NCBI RefSeq assembly: GCF_003576645.1
Contig: NC_044916.1
Location: 29,236,615-29,300,614 of the forward strand
DNA: 64,000 bases
Source of the DNA: Ipomoea triloba
Lineage: Eukaryota; Streptophyta; Magnoliopsida; Solanales; Convolvulaceae
Direction of reading: 5' to 3'
A program made the position numbers and the translations under genes. Below are positions 1 through 13,305 of this stretch, one piece after another (positions within the stretch are counted from its first letter, which is position 1; every line of letters starts with the position of its first letter). Under the pieces are notes generated by a model. That model was given only the letters and a program-made list of their open reading frames with translations, did not search any database and was not told the DNA's origin.

Positions 1-4
1 AAAA

Positions 5-35
<31 letters not shown>

Positions 36-392
36 GAAGAAGAAAGGTTCAAAGTTCAAACTCTTCCCTTCTCTACTTGCCACTCTTACTTGAATGAGTC
101 TAATAATACTCACCTCTTTAAAATGACTCTACCATTACTATATATATGAATCAATTCACACTATTCACAATGCAATGGAGATATGTTTCAAATCTGATGG
201 AATTCATATCGACAACAACATTAAACATTCCACTGATGAATACTTACCATGAAACATCAAAGCAAGAAACTAAGGTATTATAACACAAATACTGCACGCA
301 GTAAATAAAATGTTTCTCTGGGTAATGAAAAACTACTGATAATCAATCCCTAGTTGAAACATGATTTCCAAGCATGCATTATCTCGTCTAGA
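1..392. other. 3' flank of the AGPase gene
   Basis: The window opens with an A-rich run. This stretch is the 3' side of the minus-strand AGPase gene and should contain its 3' UTR. I see no other gene in it. Confidence 0.5.
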
Positions 393-3300
393 CTATATGA
401 CTGTTCCATCACTGATAGTTGCGTTCTCCATTATAACGACAATCCCTGACCTGATATAGAACCCCTCCTCTGGCCGGGCCGCTTCTTCAACACCCTGAGT
501 GCCATATATCAAAGTATTTCAATTACTTCGATTGAGAATAGAGAAAAAAGATGATTAACTTGTGGCGTAAAGATAAAACTCACATCTTTGTTCGTGATAA
601 CAACATTTTTCCCGACCCTTACGTTCTTGTCAATAATGCAGTTCCTTTGAAGAAAACAATGCATTAGGTTCGGGAGTTTCAAGAAATGGTATTACTAAAG
701 AACACAGATCAGATGAGAGATTTGTGTACCTAATTTTTGTGTTTTGTCCTATGCCCATAGACACTTTTCCACCTGCCAGAAGAAGAGCTATTTCAGATTC
801 GGTTTCATAGTTATCTGCTCCCATCATCAAAGTATCCTGGATTCAAGTAACAGAAAACAATATGAGAGCTACTATAGAACATTTACAGTAACAGAATACT
901 AGGTTGCAGCAATTAATGAAACATAAAAACAAAGCCAACCTTTAGTTCAACACCAGAATCTAATCGGGACCGTTCACCAACTATGGAGTGTTCGACAGTG
1001 CAGTCCCGCAAAAAACACCCGTGTGATATTATTGCATCCTTTATCTGCAAAACACGCAGGCGATAATGTCTGAGCTGAGCCCCGGTATGCATCTTGAAGA
1101 AACGCAAATTACAAGCTTACCTTGCAGCGATCGATTTTGCTGGGTGGTAGGAACCGAGGAGATGTGTAGATAGGTGTCTTCGGATCATAAAATTCGAACT
1201 TCGGAGACTGCAATCATTGCAAAGAGTTAATCTGTAAAGAGTTACGCGATTTCTACCTACTAGTAGAACACGAAAACTTAGTACCAAGAATGAATACTCG
1301 AATACGGTGGACTATAAGGCAGAAAAGTATTAAACTAAGCATTACTTTTCCAAGCATGAAATGAATGCCTAAGATAAAAAAAAAAAACCTGTTCTGTAAG
1401 GGCTAAGTTTGCATCATAGAAAGATTTGATTGTTCCAATGTCCTCCCAGTAGTCTCTGAAAATGTAAGCCTGTGCAAGTGTCTTTGCCAAGTTAGTTAAG
1501 GAAGAAAAAACAACCTAGTATGTTTCTGGTAAAAAAAAAACACATGGCGTTTTCCTACTTGAATGCGGTGGTCTGTCAGAGTTGCGGGGATGATTTCTGA
1601 CCCGAAGTCATTGAATGCGGGATATTTCCATCCAAGAAGATTCAAGAGAAGCTCTGTCCTAAATACATAAATCCCCATTGAAGCAATGAAAGGGTTTCTC
1701 CTGGCTTCTTCTGAAGACAACCCCAAAAGAGTGGTATCCATTTGCTGTGATACAACAAAACCGTAAATCAGATACTCCCTGAAATCTTATCAGAAAGGGG
1801 AAACTCGAAAGGAGGATATGAATAAAAGGGATGCAAGATGTTATTGTGCCTACCATTTCTTTTAGATCAATGCCTTTAGGTTTCTCGACAAACTGGACAA
1901 CTCGGCCGCTATGGTCCATTTTCACCAGCCCGAAGTTGGGAGCTCGACTGGGAAAAGTTTCAAACTTCAAACTAGTTCATGATAGACAAATAAGGAGTAT
2001 CATTTTAGACAACAAATGGGAAATTCTTACCTTTCATTGGTTGGCACACAAGAAATAGTAATATCAGAATTGCAGTCAATGTGATTCTGTTTAAACAAAA
2101 AAAAACATCATAGCAGTGAGATCTTCGATCTTTGAGTTTGAATAAGAAATTCCAAACTTAATTACTCGAAATGGACTTACCTGCACCAGGTTCATGTAGT
2201 CCATCCTGTAAAGCTGATCCCCAGACAGGATAAGTATATTATCTATATCCTTGTTCTTCACATCCTGAATTAATTGGTTGTTAAAGAGCAGAAAAACAAA
2301 GAAATTCACAAGACATCATATGAATCCCGTGTGGATGAAGAACAACAGAGACTCACCTCAAATACCCACGTAAATTTCCTAACAGCATCTGCAGTTCCTT
2401 GAAACCATTTCTTTCCCGCTTCCCCTGGTGTCTGGGTAGCTGCCAACACCTGCATTCAGTCACCAAAAACGTTCGGTTTATGGTATATGCAATGCCTACT
2501 TAATATTTTCAGTACGCTAAAATTCAACACAAGCTGGGATGCTATAGCAACGATATAGTATAAGTGGTTCCTTATGAACATTTAGATCAAATGTGCATCG
2601 CAATTGTTTAGCTTAAACATGAAGAGTAAATTTCATCAACATTATAGTACTAAGCATTTTGTTTGAAACCAATGAACATTATAGTAATGACTACTCCAGT
2701 CTATCACTACTAATTGTATATATGTTACCAAACTCGATACTTAACAAGCAAAGCCAAAATCTATATTCTAAGAGGGTTGTTTGTGCAAAGCAATTTATAG
2801 TTTAGCTCGTTCCTACCTCAAAAAACCCATCACCGAAGCTCACACCATTGCCAAAGTAGGTGCGAGCAATGTGGCGATTAAGAGAAGCGGAATTGAACTG
2901 TGTCAGCACAAACACCTTGCTAATTCCACTGTTGATGCAGTTGCTCATCGGGATGTCTATCATCCTATAGCATCCCCCAACTGGGATCTACACATCATGT
3001 AACACAAGAAAATAAGCAACACATACATAAACTTCCACAATCAGGTCACTCAACTGGGCTATAATGCACATAGACCAGACCAAACCAGACTAAAAGACTG
3101 AATACAATCAATTAGTTAGTTCTTACAGCAGGGGTTGCAGCTCTGCGAGTAAGAGGGAAAAGTTGGGAGCCTGCGCCGCCTCCCAGTATGATTGCAGCCA
3201 CATTTTTAGAGTTCGCCCGGGGTCTAGGTGCTTCCAGTTCCACAGCCTAAATCACAAACTCAGCCAAATTCAAATCACAGATAGAAATACTCCATAACTC

Positions 3301-3582
3301 TCACTAATATCAAGCCACAAATAGTCCCAAACTCCGGAGGCAGATGACCCTTTTTGTACTAGTGACACTGTAAAAAGTAAAAACCTGAAAACTTAAACTT
3401 ACAAGAGCATCATTGCCATGTTCTGTAGTGAGAGCAGAGAAAGCAACCCCGGGGAGTTTGATCTTCCATTCCTTTCTTTCAACTCTCAAACTGTTTGGAC
3501 TTCTCCCCATTCTATTCCCCCAAAACTTGCTCTCTCTTGGCAAATGAGCGGTGGATTTCAAAGTTACCCAACGAGCTTCCAT
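393..3582 (-). CDS. APL: ADP-glucose pyrophosphorylase large (regulatory) subunit, chloroplastic
   Basis: Large subunit of the plastid enzyme that makes ADP-glucose from glucose-1-phosphate and ATP, the committed step of starch synthesis; it pairs with a catalytic small subunit. Fourteen exons on the minus strand: 3582-3403, 3246-3127, 2987-2817, 2449-2357, 2264-2181, 2086-2031, 1947-1854, 1744-1559, 1469-1389, 1207-1121, 1044-940, 836-730, 644-584, 494-393. All phases close to give 508 aa. Residues 1 to about 70 are Ser/Arg-rich, like a transit peptide. The nucleotide-binding loop [12 protein letters not shown] is at 82-93, [10 protein letters not shown] at 202-211, and the left-handed beta-helix end finishes SDGTVI. 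Gln88 and Thr98 stand where catalytic small subunits have Arg and Lys, so I infer a regulatory, poorly catalytic subunit. ATG 3580-3582 follows an in-frame GTG that is not needed. Confidence 0.97.
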
Positions 3583-3960
3583 CACTGTTCAATCAAGAAT
3601 CTACTAACCCACACTTTTTAACGATGAACTGATCAAATCAAATCAAAACAAAAGCTTCAAGACTCAATTTTTATTATGCATGTCACGTGAAAACTTACAA
3701 AGAACAACAACATATCAACTGAGAATAACGAATTGGAGAAGATTAAGTTCAAGAATTCTGAATCTGGAATGATGGGATATGAAATTATGAATCTCCTACA
3801 AAACCCAAGCTTCAAGACTCGATTTTTTTAAGAGCCCAGAGCATGAAAGCTATCAAGCAAGTGAAAAGCTCTAAGGAGAATTGTGTATAGGTATCTGAGT
3901 GAGTGTGAATCGGCGCTTTCACGCTAGTTTTGTGAGTACACTCCTACACTATACTCCAAG
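3583..3960 (-). promoter_or_regulatory. AGPase 5' region with G-box
   Basis: A palindromic CACGTG (G-box core) lies at 3684-3689, about 100 bp upstream of the start codon. Just beside it a GTAAGT-type donor on the minus strand, and an AACAG acceptor immediately before the ATG (about 3585-3590), suggest a short intron in the 5' UTR. The G-box could then be intronic or in the leader. This reading is inferred from motifs only. Confidence 0.35.
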
Positions 3961-6900
3961 GCCAAGATGACGCCATTTCCGTTTATTGGAATAGACCAAT
4001 AGTCCACGTTGCAAGGGATTTTCAAACCAGGTATGTTAGAGGAATACACTTGTCTATACATGCATGCAAGATACTACTGGTATATTCTGCGTATACGTAT
4101 ACATATACATATCAACTGATATACGAATTGGAATTTGTATAATTATACTAAAAACATATACTTTTATGAGTTCATCACATGGACTGCATTTACTGAACTA
4201 AAAAGAAGGAGAAAAAGGCAAACAAATTGCATTCGGACAAAAAAATACTAACTTACATTCTTTTGTAGCCTTTTAACACATTTCATTTTTCCATTTTCCA
4301 AATCAATGAAGTGTTGTTTTTACAATAATACCCCTAAAACCCAATAATTAGTTCGACTAATTCAAGTGGTAAACCATCTAACATAAAGTCACCCTTTTGG
4401 TAGAAAGGTGAGGTTTGACTCCCATCAATGGCATCTTGGAGCTTAAGGCTTCCCAAGCTAGATTTTGGGCCCTTAGATTCCTTAGATTGGAGATTATTAG
4501 ACTCCCTAAGTTGGTGGAAGTGTGAAGATAGATTCCTCAGTTAGAGTGAACGATAAGGACTTTCTCCTCCAGGATTATCTTGGAGCTAAGGCTCCTAGAC
4601 TATATTTTGGGCCCTTGAACTTGAATCCTTAAGTTGTAATTCTCAGTGAAAGTGTGAAGATGGATTCCTAAAATTGAAAAGGTTCCAAAACTAAATTTTG
4701 CGTCGTTAGGCTCCTTAAATTGGAGATTAGACCCTTAAGTTGGTAAAAGTGTGAACGAATCCACAAGTTGCAGGTGGAAGTGCGAAGATGAATCATTGAG
4801 TCCTCATCAAGTTGGTGAAATTGTAAAGATGAATTCTTGAGTCGGCATCAATGATAGGAATTGACTGAAAAGTTATTTAGACTAATCACAATTGACCTTA
4901 TTCAAGTGAATGTTTAATTCCCACCAACAATATCTTGAGGTAAAGGCCTAAGGCTCTCTAGACTACGTTTCAGGCCCTTACCTAGGATGGAGACCTCCTT
5001 TAAAGATTTTTGAATAGCTTCTAGAGACCTAGGATTAGTAGCATGTGAAAAAAAAATGAAAAAAAAAAAAAAGAGGTGAAATGGAACTCAGATAATGGTA
5101 CACCGTACACATGCATGCCGGTACCTTTCTTTTTCATGGATGCTAGTACTGTTCCTCGTTACTTCTGTACTCCTAGGAATGAAAAGTAACTGAAAAAAAT
5201 ACTAATGTATTATTCCTTGTCTCTCATTTTATATGCTACATATATGATCAAATTAACTTTTCTTATCTATTTATTTATTTATTTATCTTTTTATCAATTT
5301 ATAATTTTTAAATTAAACTTCTTTTAAAAATATTTAGTATAAATTTTAATAATGTAACTGTTAAATAAATAAATTTTTTCATTAAAATTAAATTAAATAC
5401 TAGAAAATTAAAATGTAAATAATAGAAGTATCAAATGGGCCAAACTAATTAAGCCAAATTGAAGTACACAACTATGTGCAACTGATTAATCCATGGACAT
5501 TAATAACTAGTAAAATGTTTTTTTGTCCACCATGCCAAAAGTTTCCCCTCCTACACGTACGTTTGAGGGAAAACTTTTGGAGGAAAAAAAATTGAGTTCC
5601 AATTGGCTGATACCCTTGATAAGTTGATTGGCTAAAGGTTCTTCTCCAATCCAGCAAAGCAATCAAGCCAAACAAATTCCTAGTCCCTTGTGACAAAGGT
5701 GGAACGTAGACTCCAGACGCCCCACACCCTTACCTGACAGTTTGTGGAGGATAAATCATTGTGACTCAATTCATCAATATACACAAGTTAGACTTTCGCT
5801 CAGTTCACTGCGCACAAGAAGCTCCCCTCATTTTGAAACGTTGCTTCCACATTGATCTTTGATCTCTTGTGACAAATTCTAGTCCCCTCCTATAAGAATA
5901 TGTGCAGCAGCCCTACAAAACTCCTTTCTAGCAAGTCGTGTGGGTTTATTGATTTCACCCCATATTTTTTTAGTTTGGCCATGCAAGCAATGTTATGGAC
6001 GTGTATATTCCTAAGGCCGGCCACCATCTCCTCGTTGACAAGGGCCACAAGGCTACATCCGATCCACAGGATCTCAAGGCTCGTCTTAAGTTTCGTTAAT
6101 CTACAAAACAATAAATATAATTGTGGTCTGTGGATGATCTGAGTAAAAATCACATTAACTGGTAAGGCATATATGGTTCCTAAAGACACATATTCCTCCA
6201 CTGAAAGAAACCAAGAGCTATCTTCCACTAGAATCTAATTTTAGTAACCATATAACTTTAATTTGGTGGTTCGAGAGACTTAGGATATTTGGTTTTTGAG
6301 GTTTAGATGAATTCTTTAAGGACGCACTTGAACTCCTTAGAGCCGACGCCCTGATCTCCAATGCCTTTCCTTTAATTTGTTGTTTAAGATTTGCTTCTCA
6401 TTGTATGAGTCCACCAGCCCCTCATTCATCACGTTTCCATCATCATTAGCTCAGTTTAGCCTTTTGAAGACATATCTCTATATGAGAGGGTCTTGGCTTC
6501 CTACAACTGGTTCAATGCTTTTATGAGTAGTTTCCCATATCACTTTCAAGGGTGTTTCAAGAACAACCTGTGTTGCAGCTAGGTCACTAATCTACATTTG
6601 AGAGCTAGCTTCCACTAGAAACGAACTTCCATGTGTCAACTTCAATCCCTTCAAACCATTTACTAATCAAGGCCTAAGTCAACTCATATGGCAACATATC
6701 AATTACCAGAAAAATTATAAATTTACCAACAAAATTAACAAAACATACATTTTTTAAAACTTCTTTGATATTGCAATTGAATGGTCTAATTAGAATGAGC
6801 ACAACTATTAATTTTAATCAAAATCTTCGAATAAAATGAAACAAATACAAAATTGAAGAATAAATATAATAATGTGAAGCCATCTATGAAATTGAAGCGT

Positions 6901-7129
6901 CCATAACGTAATGATAATAAAACTTCATCCATCTATGAAATAGACTGGACCCCAGCAGTTTAGCAAACAACTGAATGTAAAATTGATCAAGATCAAATGC
7001 TCATAGTAGCCACATCAAAGTCTCATCATTTTAGGACAAAATAAAGTTAAACATAAAACACAATATAGTCACATGGCCTGATAACTGAACCATCATTTTT
7101 CACTCCCTAAGAAACTAAATTTGCAAATT
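3961..7129. other. Intergenic region between AGPase and RPS25
   Basis: About 3.2 kb of AT-rich spacer. It contains the degenerate repeats listed at 4420-4890 and the 3' side of RPS25 at its right end. ORFs such as 5890-6228 show no recognisable domain. I see no convincing gene. Confidence 0.5.
4420..4890 (+). repeat. Degenerate tandem repeat
   Basis: Diverged units of roughly 100-130 bp recur four or five times. Each contains variants of 'ttggtggaagtgtgaagat' and several contain 'ttttgggccctt' and 'cttaagttg'. A tRNA-B-box-like 'aggtttgactccc' just upstream, near 4410, may mark an old SINE from which the array grew. No coding content is seen. Confidence 0.5.
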
Positions 7130-9029
7130 TTAGGTATTTGTAGCCCTGGTGTATATCTGCTGGCTGGCATGTGCTGACACCATCCTGATCAAACCTCTTG
7201 CCATCAATTCACGGATTGCCCTTCTTGCAAGTGATCCACTGATCTGTTGGACCAGTATGAACAAATGAGATCAGTACTTAGTGCCAGCCAGTAAACATTT
7301 TAGAATCAAAGACATTCCTTGGTCCACTCGTCAAGAAAAAGAAAGGTAACAAAAATGATGGGTAAACAAAAGGTAGTTTGAAGGGAAAATGTCAAATAAG
7401 GCCTTAAGTCAAGAAAATAGTGCAGTTGAGCAAAACAACATTAAGACCCCTTAAATTGGCAAAAAAAATGCAATTGAATTTTAAACACTATGTATTCAGC
7501 AAGTTATTGTTAATGTGGCTAACACATGGCATTTTGATTCAAAAGTGTTAAAAAAACATATTTTTGTACACTTTTATTATTTTTATTATTATTATTATTA
7601 TTACTGTTGTTGTTATATACTCCGTATATTTTTAAGACAGCCATCAGCCGTTTAAGAGGATAATGCTGTGGCCTGTGGCTGTCCAAAAAACAATTCATAC
7701 TCTTTTGAAAGAGGGCCATGGATATCTTAAACAAGGTTGATTTGGCACTTCACGAGGGTCACGAAGGTGGCAATGGTTCAAGGTCTAGTCTAGATCCCTA
7801 CTATGCAACTTTGTATACATTGGACATATGCAAGTACAAAAGAGCCATGTGTTAACCACATCAACAATAACCTGCTGCTGAATAATAGTGTTTGACCTCA
7901 ATTGCACTTTTTTGTCAACTTAAAGGGTCTCAATAGAATTTTCTTCTCATTTCTTTTTTCTTCAGTTAAGGGCTCAATTGCACTCTTTACTCACATAGGG
8001 GTTTGTTTGATACTTCTTTCCAATTAGACCAAGAGCAAAGAAAAGGTTGCAAAAAACATTTAGTTTTCCAAAAATACTTGTGCTCCAAGACATTAGAGAA
8101 ACATATTTTAAATGTTTTCCTTTCTCCTTCTTAACTTGTCTAAATCTAACAACAATATAACAGAATGCAATGGATGATATAAACATAGCTACTATAAATA
8201 GTACTAATCTTGACAAAATTGCATGTCATCAGAATAATATGATCTAAGACTACTTTATACATAGGAAGTTCAGCAATAATGCATGTAGCAATTCTATGCT
8301 CAACCCCAAAGCCAGATAACAACAGCAAAAACATTAATAACCAACAAAGCAATCTGGCTGATCATAATCTACTTTCTCAATGCTGCCTAATGTATAAACA
8401 TAAATGATTGAAATTCATCAAATATGATATAATTGGCAACCTAATGGTTAAAAGGGAAAACAGCAGTTATAATCACAAACAACAAAGAGCCTACATATTA
8501 GATCCATGACTAAATAACATAAAATGCCTATGTCTATCAATCAACTTAGATGAATAATAAACAGGGATCAGAAGATATACCCTCAAACGGTCGGAAAGTA
8601 CGGAAGGGGTGATAAGCTTGTATTTGGGAGCTTCGGAGAGAAGCTTTTCGTAGGTAGCCTTGTCGAAAAGCACCATGTTGTTCACCTTCTCCTTTTGCTT
8701 TCCCTTACTCCACTTCTGCATATTCGTCAAACAAACACGCATTAATTCCCTGTCACTCGCCCACAATTCACTAAAACACGCAAAAAACATGTCTCGAATT
8801 CGCACACAAAGAATCACTTATATTAAATTAGATATAACAGGAAAGGACCTTCTTCTTCTGCTTGCCACCACCGGACTTGGCGGGCTTAGAGGATGGAGGA
8901 GGAGCCTTATCCTTCTTCGGTGCCTACGATCACAATAAACCACCATTATCGAGCTGCGTATGTAAACACAGAAAGGCGCAAAGTAATACAAAACTATAGA
9001 TCAAAATCAGTGTCGAAGAAGCACACCAT
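7130..9029 (-). CDS. RPS25: 40S ribosomal protein S25 (eS25)
   Basis: Component of the cytosolic small ribosomal subunit. Four exons on the minus strand: 9029-9027 (only the ATG), 8923-8849, 8715-8581 and 7243-7130, giving 108 aa, the usual plant length. The protein starts [11 protein letters not shown], has a Lys-rich tail-like N-terminus (residues 1-45), then the conserved winged-helix core with [14 protein letters not shown] and [12 protein letters not shown], and ends [10 protein letters not shown]. An initiator exon consisting of the ATG alone, followed at once by GT, is often seen in ribosomal protein genes and is easily missed by gene finders. The last intron is 1.3 kb and AT-rich. No lesion is seen, so I expect a working gene. 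Confidence 0.97.
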
Positions 9030-9103
9030 CGCAGACTGGAGAAGAAGCTGTGGAGGCTAGGGAATGAGGCAGATTGCTGAGTTGCTGAGAGAGATGAGAG
9101 GGA

Positions 9104-9220
9104 ATTAGGGTTTTAAATTGCTACGTTCTTTTGAAGGGAATTAGGGTTCTGTTGAAACGTGGGCCAAGCTTTGTAACATCTTATATAATCGGGCTACCAA
9201 AGTAGACTTTATTGGGCTTA
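9104..9220 (-). promoter_or_regulatory. RPS25 promoter: telo-boxes and site II motifs
   Basis: Just upstream of the minus-strand ATG there are two telo-box-like motifs (ttagggttt at 9105-9113, ttagggtt at 9141-9148) and two site II-type motifs (tgggcc at 9160-9165, tgggct at 9213-9218). This combination is the known signature of plant ribosomal-protein and other growth-linked promoters, bound by telobox factors and TCP proteins. It supports RPS25 being an active, growth-regulated copy. Confidence 0.7.
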
Positions 9221-9279
9221 GCCCTTTAATGTAACCTCTGTGTTTGTCACTCCTAAGTAATATAAACCTTGTCAAACGT

Positions 9280-9421
9280 TTTCAAAAAAAAAAAAAAAAA
9301 AAAAAGCCTTGTCAAATAATGCATAATTAATTAGTATATTTAAAAAATTAAANAAAAAAAAAAAAAAAAAAAAAAGCCTTGTCAAATAATGCATAATTAA
9401 TTAGTATATTTAAAAAATTAA
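9280..9421 (+). repeat. Tandem duplication of about 70 bp around poly(A)
   Basis: A poly(A) run followed by a unit beginning 'gccttgtcaaataatgcata' occurs twice in direct tandem, essentially identical. An ambiguous base (n at about 9353) sits at the junction. The unit resembles upstream sequence near 9268 ('ccttgtcaaacg'). Confidence 0.8.
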
Positions 9422-11474
9422 AATTGTGAATTGCATTTTAGAGTCGGGAAAACTCAAAAAATGATTTTTGAAAGTTTATCTTCTTTTTTTTTTTTCCAAT
9501 GATGAGCTATCAAAGGGAATGAAATTAACATAAAATACTCATTCTAGTTGAAGAAAAAATGATCCATTTTAACAAAAAATTTCTTTCTAGATTTTTACTC
9601 GAAAGACATTTTTTATATCCATTCTCACTCTCAATTTTTTCTTTCTAAGTGATGTTAAATTAGTAGGTTGGTCTACTATTTGTTTGGTTATTATTTATAT
9701 TTGGTTGAGCTAAATTGATTAAAATATGAGTCAAATTGAGTTGAACCGAACAATAAAAACATTGACCTAGTCCATCATAAATTCCAAAAGATTAAAAATT
9801 TAAAATCTATTAATTTTCCTTAATTTAGAGTTATTACATTTATCAATACTCAATTAAAATATAAGTGGGTAGGTTTAAATTTTTTTTTTAATACTACTAA
9901 CTCTATTAGATCATAGTATATGTTCATACATACTTTCTCAATCTGTTGAAACACAAAGAGTCAGTACCACCTTCATTGATGCTCGATCTCATGACCTCCC
10001 ATATGAGAGAGTCACTACATGTCATCTGAGCATAAGGTGTTTGACGATTTTAATCAATTGTTTTTTTTATTTTTCTTAATTTAGAGTTATTACATTTATC
10101 ATTGCATAACTAAATATTAATTGGAATGAGCTGAGCTAAGCAATAAAAAATTTGGCTTGAATTGGCCCACGGCCCAAAAAAATTTTAAAGTTACAATTTA
10201 TATACGTATTTATTTGTATAAATATTTATTATATTTATTAATTTATGTACATATTTTTATTATAAAAAGTTAAGAGTTAAAATTCTTCAGACTATTGAAG
10301 TGTTATTAATTTCAGTCCATAGATTTCAAATTTATCAATTTAATATCATAACTATGCAATTTTTCTCAATTTCAATCCATGCGGCTAAATTGTCAACTAA
10401 AACTCGCCAAAAAATTATAATTGCTAAAATGATGGGACAGATTTATTTTTGTTTATTCTATTTCGTCTCCATTTCTTTCCCATATGCAAGACACTTCATT
10501 CTCATCCATAGATGCCACCCTGATAATTTGATACGATGAATCGGAATATGACGTTTCTGTCGAAATCCTAATTTTTCTTTATTTTCTCCTCTACATCTCA
10601 TATGTACACATGTAGGAACACAACTCTAGTTTCTTCAATTCTTCCACATTGTGCAATTAAAGTTTTCTCCCAAAGGTTTATCATAATTTCTTCCAAGAGT
10701 GTTGCATTTAGATTGAGAAACTCAAGATTCATCCTTTTATATCGTACATTTGTCTCTTTAGACTTATAACATCATACGAGAAGATTGATGGTTTTTTTCC
10801 ACACTAAAGATAATATAATTACCGTTCGTTGACATGTCATATTTTTATTGAATTCGTAAACTCTTTATTAATTTAGAGTATAATCAACCAATTAACCAGT
10901 AATTTATTAAAATAAATAGGTTTCTTTTAACAAAAAAAATTGAGAGTGACCAATATCAAATAGTAATTGTAAGGGTGGGAAGTATTTTTCCAATTCCCTT
11001 ATGTAGTATTCTCTAGTCTATAAGTTAATGTCATATCTTTGACATTAAAAATGTGTTTTTATCTTACATGTATATTGTATAGTTTGAACAAAAATATATG
11101 TACTTTTACTAGAACATTGTCTATATTTTGCCTCATTTTATAAGTTTGAGGTGAAATGTCTCTACTACATAATTTGCAGTTTAGTTTGTTCCTCTAATCT
11201 ATTGTAATCATAGCAAGATTTTTTTTAAAGTGTGAAATAAATTCAAAATTGAGCGAATAGTGCAATTAAATTCGTTTTTAACTTAGAAAAAGTTATATCA
11301 AAACGTTTTCAACCTACAAACACATACAATTGAATCCCAATTAAATCGTTCATATTAAGTAGTTTATCATTGATTCAGATGTACATTAATCATACCTGTA
11401 CCTTAATAATTGTAAATTAAATATAATCTTGGCTGTAGTGTATATACACTCTGGACATTCCCCAGTATTGCTTT
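9422..11474. other. AT-rich intergenic region
   Basis: Spacer between RPS25 and the I9 inhibitor gene, which is also transcribed leftwards, so its 3' UTR should lie at the right end. Apart from the SINE at 9885-10040, I see only low-complexity AT-rich sequence. Confidence 0.5.
9885..10040 (-). mobile_element. tRNA-derived SINE, diverged copy
   Basis: Minus-strand copy of the SINE family described at 37856-38040. The poly(A) tail appears as poly(T) at the left. The body contains the family strings 'aatactactaac', 'tactttctcaa' and 'cacaaagagtca' (complement of gactctttgtg). The head region with the A-box is poorly preserved. Confidence 0.65.
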
Positions 11475-13252
11475 TTAATGATGAACTCTCCAATTGTTTC
11501 CAGCGTCTATGATTTGGTACGTTGTTTTGCTTTCCTTAACGGATAACACATTAGGATTATCTGCAAAATATTAATTTAATTTACTTCTCCATTTATGTAC
11601 TAATTAATTTTCAGGAAAAAAAAGTTATATTTTAATTTGTAGTAACTCATTATGATTAGATAACTATCGTTTGACACGATGTATTTTGTTAGACAATTAA
11701 CCAATTACATCGTATCACATTAAATGATTTTTTTTTATTTTATATAATTTTATATATCATGCCTCAAAAGAGGCGATGAAGTGGGTGTAACATGATTCTT
11801 GTATCTAAAAATCGTGAATTTAATTTTTGACAACACCCTTTCTGTTGAAATTATTGTATAAAATAATTATAATTATTTTTTTTGTTGCAAAGATAACCAA
11901 TAATGACCTTGTGGTTTAGTGGCTCCCCCAAATAGAAAGTCATGAGTTTAAGTCCTAGTGGGACCGATATTAACTCTTTATGCTTCAGTAGAATATATAC
12001 TACATTGTACCTAAGTAAGTAGTATAAAAAATAAAAACAAAAGAAGTAAAATGTTGTATAATTTATATGGACTTACGAGAGAGTGAGTCAGCTTGTTTAG
12101 GAGTGAGATCAGCTGAAAATCCTAGTCCAACGTTCATATAAACGTATCCTAACGCTTTTCTGGCTTTCTCCTTACTTCAATGCATCATCAAACATAAATC
12201 ACCAAATTCAAAACAAATATTAATAATTAAATGCAATCATATTTATAACAATTGAATATCTTAAAGGAACATTATACAATGTTGAATAGTAGATGGTGTT
12301 CGATCACACTCTGGCCGATCATATTCTCCTCTCAGCAACTGGTCAGAACGATGGGCTTTAGATTGGAGCATGTTGTTGGCAATCCTAGGGGGTCATTGGG
12401 CTATATAGGCAAGGCGGGGCTCACGGCCCATGGCCCAGCACAGACAAGAGCGGGTTATTATGTACTATAATTTGTGGCGTAGTAGGCTAGGGCGCCTACT
12501 CTTGATGTAACAAGGTTTCCAACGCGGAACATCTTATGATTTGACTTCCTTCTAAGACTCTGAGCCCCTATGTATAAATACCCCCTCTAGAGGGTAAAAC
12601 GAATCCAATTTTCCTTTAATAAAAATGTAAAATCAATATTCTCTCTACACTCTTTCCGCACACGTTTTTATTAAATGGTGGTGTTGACCCGCCAACTACT
12701 CGTTAATCGTAAAACCAATCGTAGAAATGTTGATTACAATAAAACCAACAACATTTTTTTAAATAATAAAAGTAAATTATTAGACTATATTTATCATTGC
12801 AATTGCTCCCCAACCAACATATTTACAAACCATTAGTATTTTCTATATATCCTTACAATTTCAATTCACTCTTAAAATATAATATTATAATAATAACATT
12901 TAAATTTATTATTACAAAGATAAAGTATAAATTTTAAAATACAAACTCAACAAAAGACAAAAATGTTAGTTGCAAAATGTCATAAATACAGTTATATGTC
13001 ATAATTGTAAAAGTTGCAATTCAAAAGCTGATTTAGATTTTAAAAAATTGAATTAAAATGTCACATTGGATTTAATTCACTTGAATTGCATTGATATATT
13101 TGGTCTTATTTTATTATTATAGTAGTCCATATTGATATTCTATCTCACTTTATGTATAAGGTAATTCAACTCAGTTAACCAAACTTAAATCAATTTACTT
13201 TATTTACATATTAAATTTTGTGTATTATTTAATTTAGTGTTAGTTTTTTTAG

Positions 13253-13305
<53 letters not shown>

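Noticed and set aside
5890..6228. 112-codon minus-strand ORF
   Set aside because: No domain, no neighbouring exons with matching phase and frames break on both sides. It could be a gene relic, but I cannot assign it.
10300..10539. 79-codon plus-strand ORF
   Set aside because: Low-complexity hydrophobic translation of AT-rich spacer, no start context or domain.
12252..12470. 72-codon plus-strand ORF in the LTR-like block
   Set aside because: No similarity to gag or other proteins that I recognise; probably chance in GC-richer sequence.
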